A DNA stretch of 64,000 bases, from the NCBI GenBank assembly GCA_013368325.1, contig JAACJK010000008.1:124001-188000 (forward strand), read 5' to 3'. Made by a program: the position numbers and the translations under genes. The notes beneath the pieces are model-generated. The model did no database searches, was not told the DNA's origin, and saw nothing but the letters and a program-made list of their open reading frames with translations. Numbering within the stretch: the first letter of the stretch is position 1; every line of letters starts with the position of its first letter. The DNA comes from Ephemerocybe angulata. Taxonomy: Eukaryota; Basidiomycota; Agaricomycetes; Agaricales; Psathyrellaceae. Positions 10,841 to 20,528 of this stretch are shown one piece after another.

Positions 10841-12851
10841 TGCTCCTCGCTCCCATATCACTGGTGAGCTGCTCCCTCCCCCTTTACCTGCAGACATCAC
10901 CTCGACGCACCCCGACATCCTCAACCGTATCTGTACCCCCTACGACGCCGACGCCTTTGACACCATCTTCGACTCCTACCCTCACCTCAGAGAAGAAAAC
11001 CCCCACCTCACCGAGAAACTACGCCATGGCTTCCCAATGGGAGTCTTCCCTCACCTCTCGGAGACGACTATCTACCCCAACAACCCCTCAGCTGAAGAGC
11101 ACCTAGACTTTATCGACGAGTACTTCGCGGAAGAAGTGGAAGCCCGGCGCATGAGTGGCCCGTACACCAAGGAAGAAGTGGAAGCGATCCTGGGGGGATC
11201 CTTCCAATGCCACCCTCTCTCGATTGACGAGAAGGAGATCGAAGGGAGCTTCGAGCTCAAGCCCCGTATGTGCATCAACCTGTCTAACGGAACAAAATCC
11301 CGCCCCTCCGCCAACTCCTATGCCGACAAAGAAGAGTTCCCCACACACTATGACCCCGCATCGCATGTCGGTGACCTGGTGAGTTCTCGCATCCCTCAGT
11401 TTCCTTTTCCCCCTCTCTATTCTCGCCTGCTGGCAGCGCTCGGCGCTTTTCTTTGGGCCTCGCGCCCGGGTTGCATACCCAAGGCTTCGGCCTGTGCTGC
11501 ACGCACAACACGCTTCGTGCGTGGGCTTCGAGCCATTCGGGTCGAGTACCCAGTGCTGCTGCACATCGTCATGGACGCCGGGGCTGCCAGCCTCCCATTC
11601 ACTCGTCGTCGAACTGCTGTTCTGACTCTCTCGTCGTCGCGACAGGTTGCCGTCTCTCCCCCGGGGACTCGTGTCATGGTCGTGGACGTGTCCAAGTTCC
11701 ACCGCCGTTCCCCCATCGCCCCTGCGCACAAGAGATGGTTCGTCATGCAAGGACGGAAGGGTCAGCTGTACATACAGCATTGCTGCCCCTTTGGTGCGAC
11801 CGCTTCGGAAAGCAACTCAGGCCAGGTCAGCAAGGCTGTCCTGGGTATCTGGAGGGCGAAGGGCATCGGCCCCAACGGAAAGTGGTCGGACGACATCTAC
11901 AACTTCAACTACCCGGCCTCGGGCTCTGGTTCGGTCAAGGACCCCTACGTCTACCCGTACGACGAGAACGACGTTCTCTCAGCTGTCGCCGCCACCGGCA
12001 TGCCGTTCCACCCGTTCACCAAGAAAGGTCAGCCGTTTGATACCACCTTCGACTACGTCGGCATGGTCTGGGACCTCTCTGCGAAGACGGTCGGTGTCCG
12101 GGAGGAGAAGAGGAGGAAGTTTCTCTTTCGCTCGGAAGTCTTTCTCGACGCCGCCGAGAACGGTGTGGTCACCGAGGAGGAGTGCATGAAGATTCATGGC
12201 TCTCTTTGTCATCTGGCCTTCGTCTACCGCCTCGGGCGCTCCCATCTTTCCTCCCTCTCCTCCTTTATCTCTCGATTCAACGATTACCCCCACGGCACCT
12301 CCCTTCATGCTCCCCCCTCTCTCGTCACGGACATGCGCTGGTGGGCGGCTCAGTTGAGCAAGCCCGGTTTCACGAGGATGCTGCTCCCATTAGGAGAGGT
12401 CCTTGATCTTGGTATCAGCGTCGACGCTTCGACGGTCTGGGGTGTAGGCTTGAAGTGGGGCGAGGAGTGGGATGCGTGGAAGGTGAAGGAAGGGTGGAAG
12501 GGTCCGTGGAGGGACATCGGCTGGCTGGAGTGCCTCGCCATCGAGTTGCTCGTGCTCCATGTGGAGGCGAGAGGCCATCACGATTGTCGGATCCGGTTGC
12601 TCTCGGACAACCAAGGGATCATCGGTGCTTACTGGAAAGGGCGTTCGAGGAACGCTGAGGTGAACTACTCCATTCGTCGTTTCATGTCTATTCTGGACTC
12701 CTTGCATGTTTCTCTTGAGGTTGAATATGTTGCCTCGGCAGACAACCCGGCTGACCCCATCTCGCGCGGAGAACTGGGCACGCCGGACCTGCAGCTTCAC
12801 CCTTCGATTTCGCTCCCTGAGGAGCTCAGACCTTTTATTGTTCATGTTTAG
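10479..12851 (+). CDS. Ngaro ORF2, reverse transcriptase and RNase H
   Basis: The frame is open from within ORF1 to a TAG at 12849-12851. Conserved content begins after ORF1 ends. RT motifs are VVDVSKFHRRSPIAP, CCPFGATASESNSGQV and SDDIYNF (the catalytic Asp pair). The RNase H part has DASTVWGVG, WLECLAIELL, LLSDNQG and NPADPISR, supplying the acidic residues in order, as in DIRS-group enzymes. A GT-AG intron at 11379-11645 (267 nt, after HVGDL, rejoining at VAVSPPG) brings the RT motifs close together. It is a multiple of three and open, so retention would also keep the frame. The first in-frame ATG after ORF1 is near 11037, so the true start is uncertain. Confidence 0.87.
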   Translation: MAAEGEVEVVKAGPRATVGPFERGSRASPPRPALSAATKDTVAMHATPRPSVAEEPYSPRLSMGRLSPLPAPSPSAARGISPVRPASIVAITAPSTPARSVGSPSITRCPGHASRSPSRLDAPRSHITGELLPPPLPADITSTHPDILNRICTPYDADAFDTIFDSYPHLREENPHLTEKLRHGFPMGVFPHLSETTIYPNNPSAEEHLDFIDEYFAEEVEARRMSGPYTKEEVEAILGGSFQCHPLSIDEKEIEGSFELKPRMCINLSNGTKSRPSANSYADKEEFPTHYDPASHVGDLVSSRIPQFPFPPLYSRLLAALGAFLWASRPGCIPKASACAARTTRFVRGLRAIRVEYPVLLHIVMDAGAASLPFTRRRTAVLTLSSSRQVAVSPPGTRVMVVDVSKFHRRSPIAPAHKRWFVMQGRKGQLYIQHCCPFGATASESNSGQVSKAVLGIWRAKGIGPNGKWSDDIYNFNYPASGSGSVKDPYVYPYDENDVLSAVAATGMPFHPFTKKGQPFDTTFDYVGMVWDLSAKTVGVREEKRRKFLFRSEVFLDAAENGVVTEEECMKIHGSLCHLAFVYRLGRSHLSSLSSFISRFNDYPHGTSLHAPPSLVTDMRWWAAQLSKPGFTRMLLPLGEVLDLGISVDASTVWGVGLKWGEEWDAWKVKEGWKGPWRDIGWLECLAIELLVLHVEARGHHDCRIRLLSDNQGIIGAYWKGRSRNAEVNYSIRRFMSILDSLHVSLEVEYVASADNPADPISRGELGTPDLQLHPSISLPEELRPFIVHV

Positions 12852-14381
12852 TTTCTCCCATTCGTACTATGCGGCGGAGGTCTCTGTCGCGAGCAAGGAG
12901 GAGGAGCAGAGGAAGAGGGCGCTCGCTCGTCGGGCGTCCGAATCCGCTCCACCGCGCACCTCCTTGGCTCATAGCCTTTCAGTCTCGTCTCTTGTCTCCT
13001 CGTCTTCAGCTTTGTCTCCTTTGCAGAACCGTTCTCTTTCCTCGCCATCGGACCCTTCGTACGATACACAGTCTGCTACTAATCATAATTTGCCGTCGAC
13101 CGTTTCCTCCATCGGTGATGTGATCACCTCACGCCCGAGCGTCGGGCGTGTTGTCAAGGCCAGACGCCCTCGTTTGGCGAAGGACTCTCACTATGTCAAG
13201 TCCAATCTCCGGCCGGAGAGCACCCCCGCCCACCTCCGCATCGCCCACTGGATCACGCCGTGGTCCCTCCGCCAGCTCGACGAGATGCGTCGGGAGCTTC
13301 CCCCCGCGTCGATCAGGAAGATCAATGAGGTGTTGATACAGTCCTGGTGCCAGGACACTCGCTCCACCCAGGGCGCCGCTCTACTCCGCTTCACCGAACA
13401 CTGCGACGAACTGGGGATCCCAGAGGAGGACCGCATGCCCGCGTCTCCTTACCTTCTCGCCTCGTTTGTCTCGAAGCATGCGGGAAGGGTCTCGGAAAGT
13501 TGCGTTGACGGGTGGATGTCCTCGCTGCATGCGTGGCACACCGTCAACAATGCCCCCTGGAAGGGGGACTCCTCCTATGTCTCGCAGGTGAAGAAGGGTG
13601 CTGCGAAACTTGCCCCTCCCCCGAAGCCCCCTCGGATGCCGGTCACCCTCCAATACATGAAGGTTCTTCAGCAGGGACTCGACCTGTTTGACCCGTTCGA
13701 CGCGGCCGTATGGGCTGTGGGCACCTGCGCCTTCTGGGGCTGCTGCCGCCTTGGTGAACTCACCGTCGAGTTCGATAGTTTTGTCGATCCGAAGTTCTCG
13801 GTCTTGAGGTATGGACGGGCTCCGTCTCCTCCCAGCTTTTCTCACCTTTGTCCAGGTCTTTTGCGAACGTGAGCTTCGGCTCCTCCTCGAGCTCGGCTCC
13901 CATCCCCGGCCAGACGGTCTCCTTCCGCATACCCTGGACGAAGACGACGCATGGTGATGGCGCAGTGCTCACGATCTCGGGAGAGGAATCACTTTCTCCT
14001 TTCCACGCGATGAAGAACCATCTCGCGATCTCGAAGGCTGCACCCCCCGACTCGCACCTCTTCTCGTATCAGGACACCAAAGGGTGCTGGCACCCCATGA
14101 CGAAGGCCAGGTTTATGACCCGTTGCAATGAGATTTGGGTGGCCGCAGGGCTTGATCCGCTGGACGGCCACGCCTTCCGGATTGGTGGCTCGACAGAGCT
14201 ACTCTTGGGAGGAGTTCCACCCCACGTCGTTGCGATGGTGGGCAGATGGAAGTCGCTCACCTTTTTGAAGTACTGGAGGAATGTCTCGGAAATCATAGTC
14301 AATTCGATCGCGTCGTGCTACGACAAGTCCCGTATAGTTGCTGTCACCAAGGCGATGGACGCCTTTTGTAGTTCTAAGTAG
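12844..14381 (+). CDS. Ngaro ORF3, tyrosine recombinase
   Basis: The start codon overlaps the ORF2 stop in ATGTTTAG (12844-12851). After a serine-rich N-terminus the SAM-like/core-binding part begins near SWCQDTRSTQGAALLRFTEH. Catalytic residues are visible: Arg in CCRLGELTVEF, HxxR in HAFRIGGSTELL, Trp in MVGRWKSLTF and the nucleophile Tyr in FLKYWRN. A 47-nt intron (13809-13855) is required to connect FSVLR to SFANVSFGS. The enzyme integrates the circular DNA intermediate. The ORF is intact. Confidence 0.88.
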
Positions 14382-14477
14382 TTGTTTATTCTATCGATTA
14401 TACATCGCTCGCTCTGGGTTGGGACCGGAGGTCCAGCGTTGCTGGATCCCGTGATGGTTGTGAGCTTCGCTCTGTTT

Positions 14478-15098
14478 TGGTGGTTCACGGATCCAGCGCA
14501 GCTGGAGTCTCCGGAGTTCGGATTCGGACCTCTCCTCCGTGTACCTTCCGCAGACGCTCTGGTCTTCGGCTTGTGAGTCGCCTCGAGATGCCTCGACGCA
14601 AAGGTCACATCGCGCTGTCTCTCGCGCTCGATCTCAGCCAGCAGAGGCTTCAGGTCGTCTTAGGCGCCAGATGGCTTTTAGCGCCCGTGCGTGATCGTGG
14701 GACCCCGCCCCGAGTTCGGGATCCCGACTCACCGCCAGGTTCTCGCAGCCTGCGCGCCGCCGATGCCGCCCCCCAACCCACGAAACTAGCATCCAACCTG
14801 AGTTTGGAAAACCGTTTCGATGGTCTCTCATTTCACGAGTGCTCAGCACTTTCTCGCTCATCCGTTGATCCTCGTTCGCGAGCTCCCGTCCATGTGTTCG
14901 AAAGAGTTCTATTTTTGATGTGCTACGAATGTACACAGAACGCCTGGAGTGCGTTCCCTATGAGGTCTTGCGACCTCCTGTCCCGCAGGAGAAATCGGGC
15001 TCACCTGTTCTCACTGCGATGCCCTGGGATCTTCGGATCACGACGGTTCGGAGATCGATTTCTCCTGCTCATCACGCTGACAATCCACCTAGCTTGTT
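14478..15098 (+). repeat. Ngaro repeat B1
   Basis: A 621-bp repeat matching B2 at 15365-15985 (offset 887 bp). It begins TGGTGGTTCACGG and ends CACCTAGCTTGTT, where TGTT is shared with the start of A2. Long open frames inside it are identical in both copies, but they show no protein-family signature and are treated as chance. Confidence 0.92.
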
Positions 15099-15337
15099 GG
15101 CAGGCTAAGGAGTGTAGCGAAGCGTCTACGACTGTTCGCCGTAGGACAAGCTAGGGAAGAGCCGTCGCGTGATCTTTCTGTCGCGTGATCTTCGCGGTCA
15201 CGCGTGTCACATTTTCGCTGGCCGCGCGTTCGATTCGCGCTCAGGACTGTTTGTCCTTTGCTTCTTCCTCATCGTACGCTTGGCCCTGCAAGCGCATACA
15301 TTCACTGAGATCGCTGCGATCTGCTCGATTTTCGTCA
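15095..15337 (+). repeat. Ngaro repeat A2
   Basis: Second copy of A1. It lies directly against B1, so the B1/A2 junction reproduces the joined ends of a circular element. A 27-bp spacer (15338-15364) separates it from B2. Confidence 0.92.
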
Positions 15338-15364
15338 CCCGCCCGCCCACACCTGCTCAGTGTC

Positions 15365-15985
15365 TGGTGGTTCACGGATCCAGCGCAGCTGGAGTCTCCG
15401 GAGTTCGGATTCGGACCTCTCCTCCGTGTACCTTCCGCAGACGCTCTGGTCTTCGGCTTGTGAGTCGCCTCGAGATGCCTCGACGCAAAGGTCACATCGC
15501 GCTGTCTCTCGCGCTCGATCTCAGCCAGCAGAGGCTTCAGGTCGTCTTAGGCGCCAGATGGCTTTTAGCGCCCGTGCGTGATCGTGGGACCCCGCCCCGA
15601 GTTCGGGATCCCGACTCACCGCCAGGTTCTCGCAGCCTGCGCGCCGCCGATGCCGCCCCCCAACCCACGAAACTAGCATCCAACCTGAGTTTGGAAAACC
15701 GTTTCGATGGTCTCTCATTTCACGAGTGCTCAGCACTTTCTCGCTCATCCGTTGATCCTCGTTCGCGAGCTCCCGTCCATGTGTTCGAAAGAGTTCTATT
15801 TTTGATGTGCTACGAATGTACACAGAACGCCTGGAGTGCGTTCCCTATGAGGTCTTGCGACCTCCTGTCCCGCAGGAGAAATCGGGCTCACCTGTTCTCA
15901 CTGCGATGCCCTGGGATCTTCGGATCACGACGGTTCGGAGATCGATTTCTCCTGCTCATCACGCTGACAATCCACCTAGCTTGTT
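15365..15985 (+). repeat. Ngaro repeat B2 (right end)
   Basis: Second copy of B1. Its final TGTT is followed by host sequence CTTGCGGTTTCAAGC, which reads in frame with the interrupted pseudokinase and stops at 16015-16017. Confidence 0.92.
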
Positions 15986-16017
15986 CTTGCGGTTTCAAGC
16001 AGATGAATTTGAATTGA
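15982..16017 (+). other. Displaced original 3' end of the pseudokinase gene
   Basis: Joining 9281 to 15982 continues the pseudokinase frame (WVEEGQQ then CSCGFKQMNLN) to a TGA at 16015-16017. This is the pre-insertion end of the coding region, now separated from it by 6.7 kb. Confidence 0.8.
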
Positions 16018-16221
16018 TGTCTTTTTTATTGTTACAAGTCCGAAGTTTATGTAGGATTCGCAAAAGATTTGTTTAAAGTGTTGAAAAATTGAATCAGTCG
16101 TATGCTTTGTGGTCTCGCCTCTGTATGGCAGGGAACCTCTATGTCGTATATACCAAAGAAATAACACCAACTACTGTGTAAGTGCCCAGGTGCCCAGGTT
16201 GTGTAATGAGGCCGTATCATT

Positions 16222-16673
16222 AGGGTGTTTCACGTTGCGGTTTTTGAGCTGTTTTTCGTCGTGTTTTTTACGGCGTTTTTGAAGCGGTTCCGGGGTCCTA
16301 GAAGCGTGTTTTCGAAAACCAACTGTGTTTTTCGGCTGTTTGCAAAAGCAGCTCATACCCTGCTTTTGCATCCACCACTTGTTTTTCGGGTCTGTTTTCC
16401 GCCTGTTTTTTGTTCGGTTTTTCTCGCAGAAGGGCAGCGGTGGCAGTGGCCGAGCTCCCATAGCGCCAAAGTACTGCCATGCTCAGGGTTTGAACATACG
16501 TCCTCCCCCTTCCACCCAATTCTCGAAAACACATCGAAGAGTACTAGCTCGTGGGTTTCACGTTAGCACTGGTTTTCGACTTGTTTTCCGTACCTCTGCG
16601 GAAAAACCAGCTAGAAAAACGGATCGGAAAACAAGCTCAAAAACAACATAAAAACCGCAACGTGAAACACCCT
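16222..16673. mobile_element. 452-bp MITE with 24-bp terminal inverted repeats
   Basis: The ends are perfect inverted repeats, AGGGTGTTTCACGTTGCGGT followed by TTTT, at 16222-16245 and 16650-16673. ATT stands on both sides (16219-16221 and 16674-16676). Copy A of the segmental duplication has the uninterrupted site TATCATTGGGCC near 4376-4387, which fits a 3-bp ATT target duplication. There is no coding capacity. The interior is rich in T runs and partly inverted. The superfamily is not established; a 3-bp A/T target site would be compatible with a PIF/Harbinger-like source. Confidence 0.88.
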
Positions 16674-16735
16674 ATTGGGCCCACTAATCGGCGGCTCCAT
16701 TTACCATGGGACAATGATCGTCGTGGGTTTGAAGT

Positions 16736-16822
16736 GAGGGAAGACAATGAGGAAGCATTTTGAGAGCGAGCGGAAGCCCTCGTTGCTAAACGTGCTCGAC
16801 CTGATTACCAGCCGGTTTTATA
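16736..16822 (+). pseudogene. 3' remnant of an F-box-like gene
   Basis: The stretch GAAGACAATGAGGAAGCATT and what follows match the last 25 codons of the pseudogene at 4472-5534 (EDNEEAFWEQAEALAVERAR), with a stop in place of Trp (GCATTTTGAGAGCG). The rest of the gene has been deleted between about 16725 and 16736. It is non-functional. Confidence 0.75.
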
Positions 16823-17056
16823 GCAGTCGACCTAGCTAGGACCGCAGTGTAAGTTATGCAGGTGGGTTTGAAGCATGTCCCACACCAGCCGATTGCGATC
16901 ACGCTGGCAAGATGTACTTGGCCACTGCAAGACACCCACCCATGGCATACGTGACGGAATCAGGAAAGGGTTAATGAACATACACCATATACATCAGGAA
17001 ATCGTGAAAGAGAATACATGCAACATAGAACTCGGAGAAGGGAAGCATCCGGCCCT

Positions 17057-18916
17057 TTACAGGAGGAAGTATCCTGCAAATATCGCAGTCAGCATCGACC
17101 AAATTCCAACAGTCTGCGAAAGCGCCCCGTTATCATTATCCTTGGACTGGGACTTGGATGTCTTCGTACTCCCCGAAGTAGTAGCCGCAGCATTAGCAGC
17201 ACGAGTGCTGGAAGGCAACGCACTTCCCTCATTGGGAGCGAAAGGCTGGTTCCAGAAGAAGTACGGCTCCGATGCGAAGGAGGGGTTGGCCTTCTTCAGG
17301 TATGTGGCGTATTTGCTATCAGGATCGCCATAGATTGCAGCGACAGACGCAACGTTGGGGTGCAGCTCAACGGCATAGCTCGCTTCGTCGGAGTCGGCCG
17401 CAGAGAAGGTCATGGCGTAGTCCAGGGCAGCCTTGATACCAGCGCCAGAGGATGCGGTGCGGTTCCAGACGTCTGAACTGGGGTCGGCGTACTTCTCGAT
17501 GCGGGCGCTTGTCTGCAGAAAGTTAGTTCGCCTCAAGGAACGATGGTCTGGTTTACGTACGATCATGGCTGCAAGGTTATACGCCCGGTAGTGATAAGGC
17601 CTTGTGCGAGCGGCTTCCAAAGGCTGGATGACATGATGATGAGAAGGACGATAATGAGTCTGGCGATATAAGGCGCACCTGTTCACCATTGGCATTGATC
17701 TGGGATTGATACTGTCTCGAGAAATATTTGCGGGTAACTTGAGTCGCTCCCTCCTTGTCGTTGACTATAAGCTTCAAGGCGGCCAGCTGATTGTAGTAGA
17801 AAGAACCGTGGTTGCTATTTGTAGAAGGTCGATCAATGACAGTTTGCGTCGATCTCAAAGAAGCGCGTACTTGTCCGAAGAACCCTCTCCAAGTGCCAAT
17901 TCAGAGGTTTCCAGCCACTTGATGTATTCCTGGGACCAAGAAACCATGGCGGAGTCGAGGTCGGACGTCCAGTCTGTGTTGCCTCCTTTCCTCAGGATGA
18001 GGATGGCGGACGAGATCTTGGCCATTCCCTTGAGGTCACTGCAAAGTAAATGTCGGTGAGAATGGTGCAGATATGAATCCGACAAGAGATGCGCTTACAG
18101 AACACCAGTCTGGCTGCCGATTTGACGTCCGGGACCACGTTGCATTTGGGAGTAGTCGAGGTTGGGGTTCATACGCGTGTCCGCAGCCAAGAACCAGGTG
18201 TTTAGGAAGCGGACTGAAAGGAGTGCCTCGTTAATGGCAGTATTCCCTAAATTTGCTCATTGCATACTGACCAGCATCCTTGGAGTTAGTATTGGAAGGG
18301 GTTTTGGTGAAGGCCCAGGCGAGTGCGTTGTAGAAGACGGCCTCAGACATGTCCTGGAAGTTTCCAACATCATTGACAGTGCGAACGTCCGGGTTAAACT
18401 GGCCATCGCGGCGAACATAAGTGCAAGTCGTCCAAACTGAGGAATGAAGTAGCTAAGGAATTAGACCAAAGACGACGATGTAGAAGCCGTACTTTCTTGT
18501 TCTGTCAAGACCGTAGTATTCCCAGCGTTCGTGCAATCGGGCCACCAGCTTTTCTAAGATTGTGAGCAGGTGAGTATGAGTTTAAGGGAACGACGTACTA
18601 AGGTGCCCAGCTAAGGTAGTCATGCTTGTCGTTTGTAGGAGGAATCCCTTGCTTGTCCATGACACCTAGATTGGGACGCGTTGTTAGTTCAATAATCAGC
18701 GAGCGGCGAACATCAAAGCAACCTACTCCAAGGTCCCTTGGCGGCGAGGGTTTTGGCCCATCCATTGATCGTGGCTTGGGCGCCCCCAGTGTTGGTTGGG
18801 AAGTTGCCAGCAACGATATAATCGGGGTCGACGAAATCATTCGCGTACGCTGTCTGTCCAGCAACACGCAGCGAAACCGAAAGGAGTGTGGCGAAAACGA
18901 GTGAAGTGTAGACCAT
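17057..18916 (-). CDS. Secreted alginate-lyase-domain (PL5-type fold) protein, GPI-anchored
   Basis: The start at 18916 gives MVYTSLVFATLLSVSLRVAG, a signal peptide, then QTAYANDFVDPDYIVAG and INGWAKTLAAKGPW. Exons carry FNPDVRTVNDVGNFQDMSEA, NTWFLAADTRMNPNLDYSQM, LKGMAKISSAILI, NNHGSFYYNQLAALKLIV and RPYHYRAYNLAAM, the helical toroid pattern (NNHG; YxxxNL) of chondroitin/alginate-lyase-like proteins. The C-terminus has a Ser/Thr-rich stretch and a final hydrophobic segment (GIWSMLTAIFAGYFLL), which fits a GPI-anchor signal. It probably acts on an acidic polysaccharide at the cell surface, but the substrate is unknown. About eight introns are needed. A truncated duplicate of its 3' end is at 5758-6076. 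Confidence 0.85.
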
Positions 18917-20528
18917 GACGGCTGAGTTCGAGGCAAACACCTCTGGTGGTATGAGGTGGTAAGTAGGAAAGGAGGAATCTCGGACATCGTTTCAAGTTCA
19001 CCGTTTGGGATGAGGGGCCCCGACGAATGTTTGTCAGTGCCAAGAGAGGCGAGCATGCCCAAATGGAGTTCATGCATGCCGCGCACGGTGTCATCCACCT
19101 TATCCGCCAGATTTCCTCGAAGCCCTGCAGACCTTTGGAGGCTGACTCTAGGCTGACGTCGCGCTTGGTAAAGGATAGCCTGAGAGGAATGGAGAGATTT
19201 AGCCAGCGCCAAGCCAGCGCCCTGGACGGCCGGGGCGGGCGCAATGGTTTGGCACCGAAAACTGATGCGCCTTCAAGAGGAGTCGGCGCCCGCCTCGGAT
19301 CCGGCAGTCTACATAGGTGTGGGTGCTCTTCATTTACTACTTAAATAAACCTATGAGCGAGGGCGCACAGATGCCCGGTACTTACCACACATGTTCTAGG
19401 TAGCTTAAGTATATTCTCGTGCCCCTGCCCCAAAGACAAATTCCGACTGATCTGTATGCAGAACACAGTACCACATCGGCCAAGCATCCGAAGGTGAACG
19501 AGCACGCCGGATAAGCGTATCAACGAGCTTCCTCGTCCGACATATATGAATGCCAGTGAGGGGCGACGGGACGGCGCCTCCAACTCCAATTGCTCGCCTT
19601 CACCCTGCATTCAGCCTGAGAACCCCGCATCCTCTAGTATATTGCCCTACTCGAGTACTTCGAGAGCCCATGTGGACACATTCCAGCTTTGAATGCCCAC
19701 TTTCGGTCAACTTTGCGGTCTAAGTATATGTGAATTACCGGGATTGGGGTACCTCTCTGTGGACTCCCTGGCCTAATTTCGCCCATGATCGAGCTAAAGT
19801 TCAATGCACGACATCGGCGCTTAAATTGGCGCCCTCGCCAAACAAACCCTCCACCGCAGCACCACATTTAGCTTTGTTTTCTCGTATTGATAAAAAATAG
19901 TGGCCCTCTGGGCAGTCCTGGACACCCATGGCTCGAGAAAGATTGCTCAGAAACAAGGTATATGTGGGATTAAGTGAAGCCATGAGGATCATGCGCATGT
20001 GAGAGGCCGGCAAGACAAATTTTGAACTCGCACCTCTCTGGGCCCTCAGGACCGCCACGTCCGACGCGCAGACACGTTCTGCTTTTTAGAGCCTCCGGCG
20101 TAACACCCCAGCTTGCACATAGGTTGGTATGTCTCGGACATGTCGTTCCTTTCGAGGAGGGCGGCACCGGGCAAAAGTGCCGTCAGTGCTGAACCACGTA
20201 GTCGCAGAGGTCATGGTGGCTCGGAAAGTCATAGAAAAACGATGATAGATAGGGAGCAAGTCATTCGACGGCTGAGTTGCTCCCACCCTCCTAGTCATTC
20301 GAGGTCACATACACAAGGGGTACGTGCTCAGTGGCCAACGCTAAGCGTGGCAGGTACGAGTCCGTCGAGGGCCGGGGCCCGACGGGGCTAGGCGCTCAGG
20401 AGCGTTTGAATTTGAGGGGCCCTTGGAACCTGTGGGAAGCGGCCGACATGACCCTACCCAGCATCGCCGCCCACACTCACGACAGGCACAAGTAGACAGC
20501 AAACAATTTTATTGGCATGGTCTATTAC
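18917..20528. other. Gene-poor interval
   Basis: The first part is the lyase promoter. Beyond it only short overlapping open frames occur on both strands, none with a recognisable motif. I see no tRNA, rRNA or clear repeat. Confidence 0.35.

Larger units (their letters stand above)
9282..15985 (+). mobile_element. Ngaro-type tyrosine-recombinase (DIRS-like) retrotransposon
   Basis: The element has split direct repeats in the order A1 - ORFs - B1 - A2 - B2, the layout described for Ngaro/PAT elements. The three reading frames encode a Gag-like protein with a zinc knuckle, reverse transcriptase plus RNase H, and a tyrosine recombinase. There is no aspartic protease, DDE integrase or methyltransferase domain. 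A1/A2 (243 bp) and B1/B2 (621 bp) show no differences in the parts compared; two different frames of B1 and B2 translate identically. This points to a young, possibly active insertion. TGTT stands at both outer ends (9282-9285 and 15982-15985) and at the B1/A2 junction (15095-15098). No longer target duplication is seen, as expected for recombinase-mediated integration of a circle. Confidence 0.93.
16096..17408. repeat. Segmental duplication, copy B
   Basis: Colinear with copy A at 4277-6076. In this copy the F-box-like gene is almost wholly deleted, a MITE has inserted, and the lyase gene is complete. The shared sequence ends at about 17408 inside the lyase coding region, so B preserves the donor arrangement of the lyase and A that of the F-box-like gene. 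Confidence 0.85.

Noticed and set aside
14477..16017. Two long open frames (225 and 282 residues) in the B repeats
   Set aside because: They are identical because B1 and B2 are repeats. The second runs from A2 through B2 into the displaced pseudokinase tail. No protein-family signature.
16219..16676. TA target duplication for the MITE
   Set aside because: TA can be read on both sides, but the uninterrupted paralogous site shows that ATT is the duplicated triplet.
20290..20380. Possible tRNA-like A and B box words
   Set aside because: The candidate stems do not pair and the spacing is wrong; no T-run terminator.
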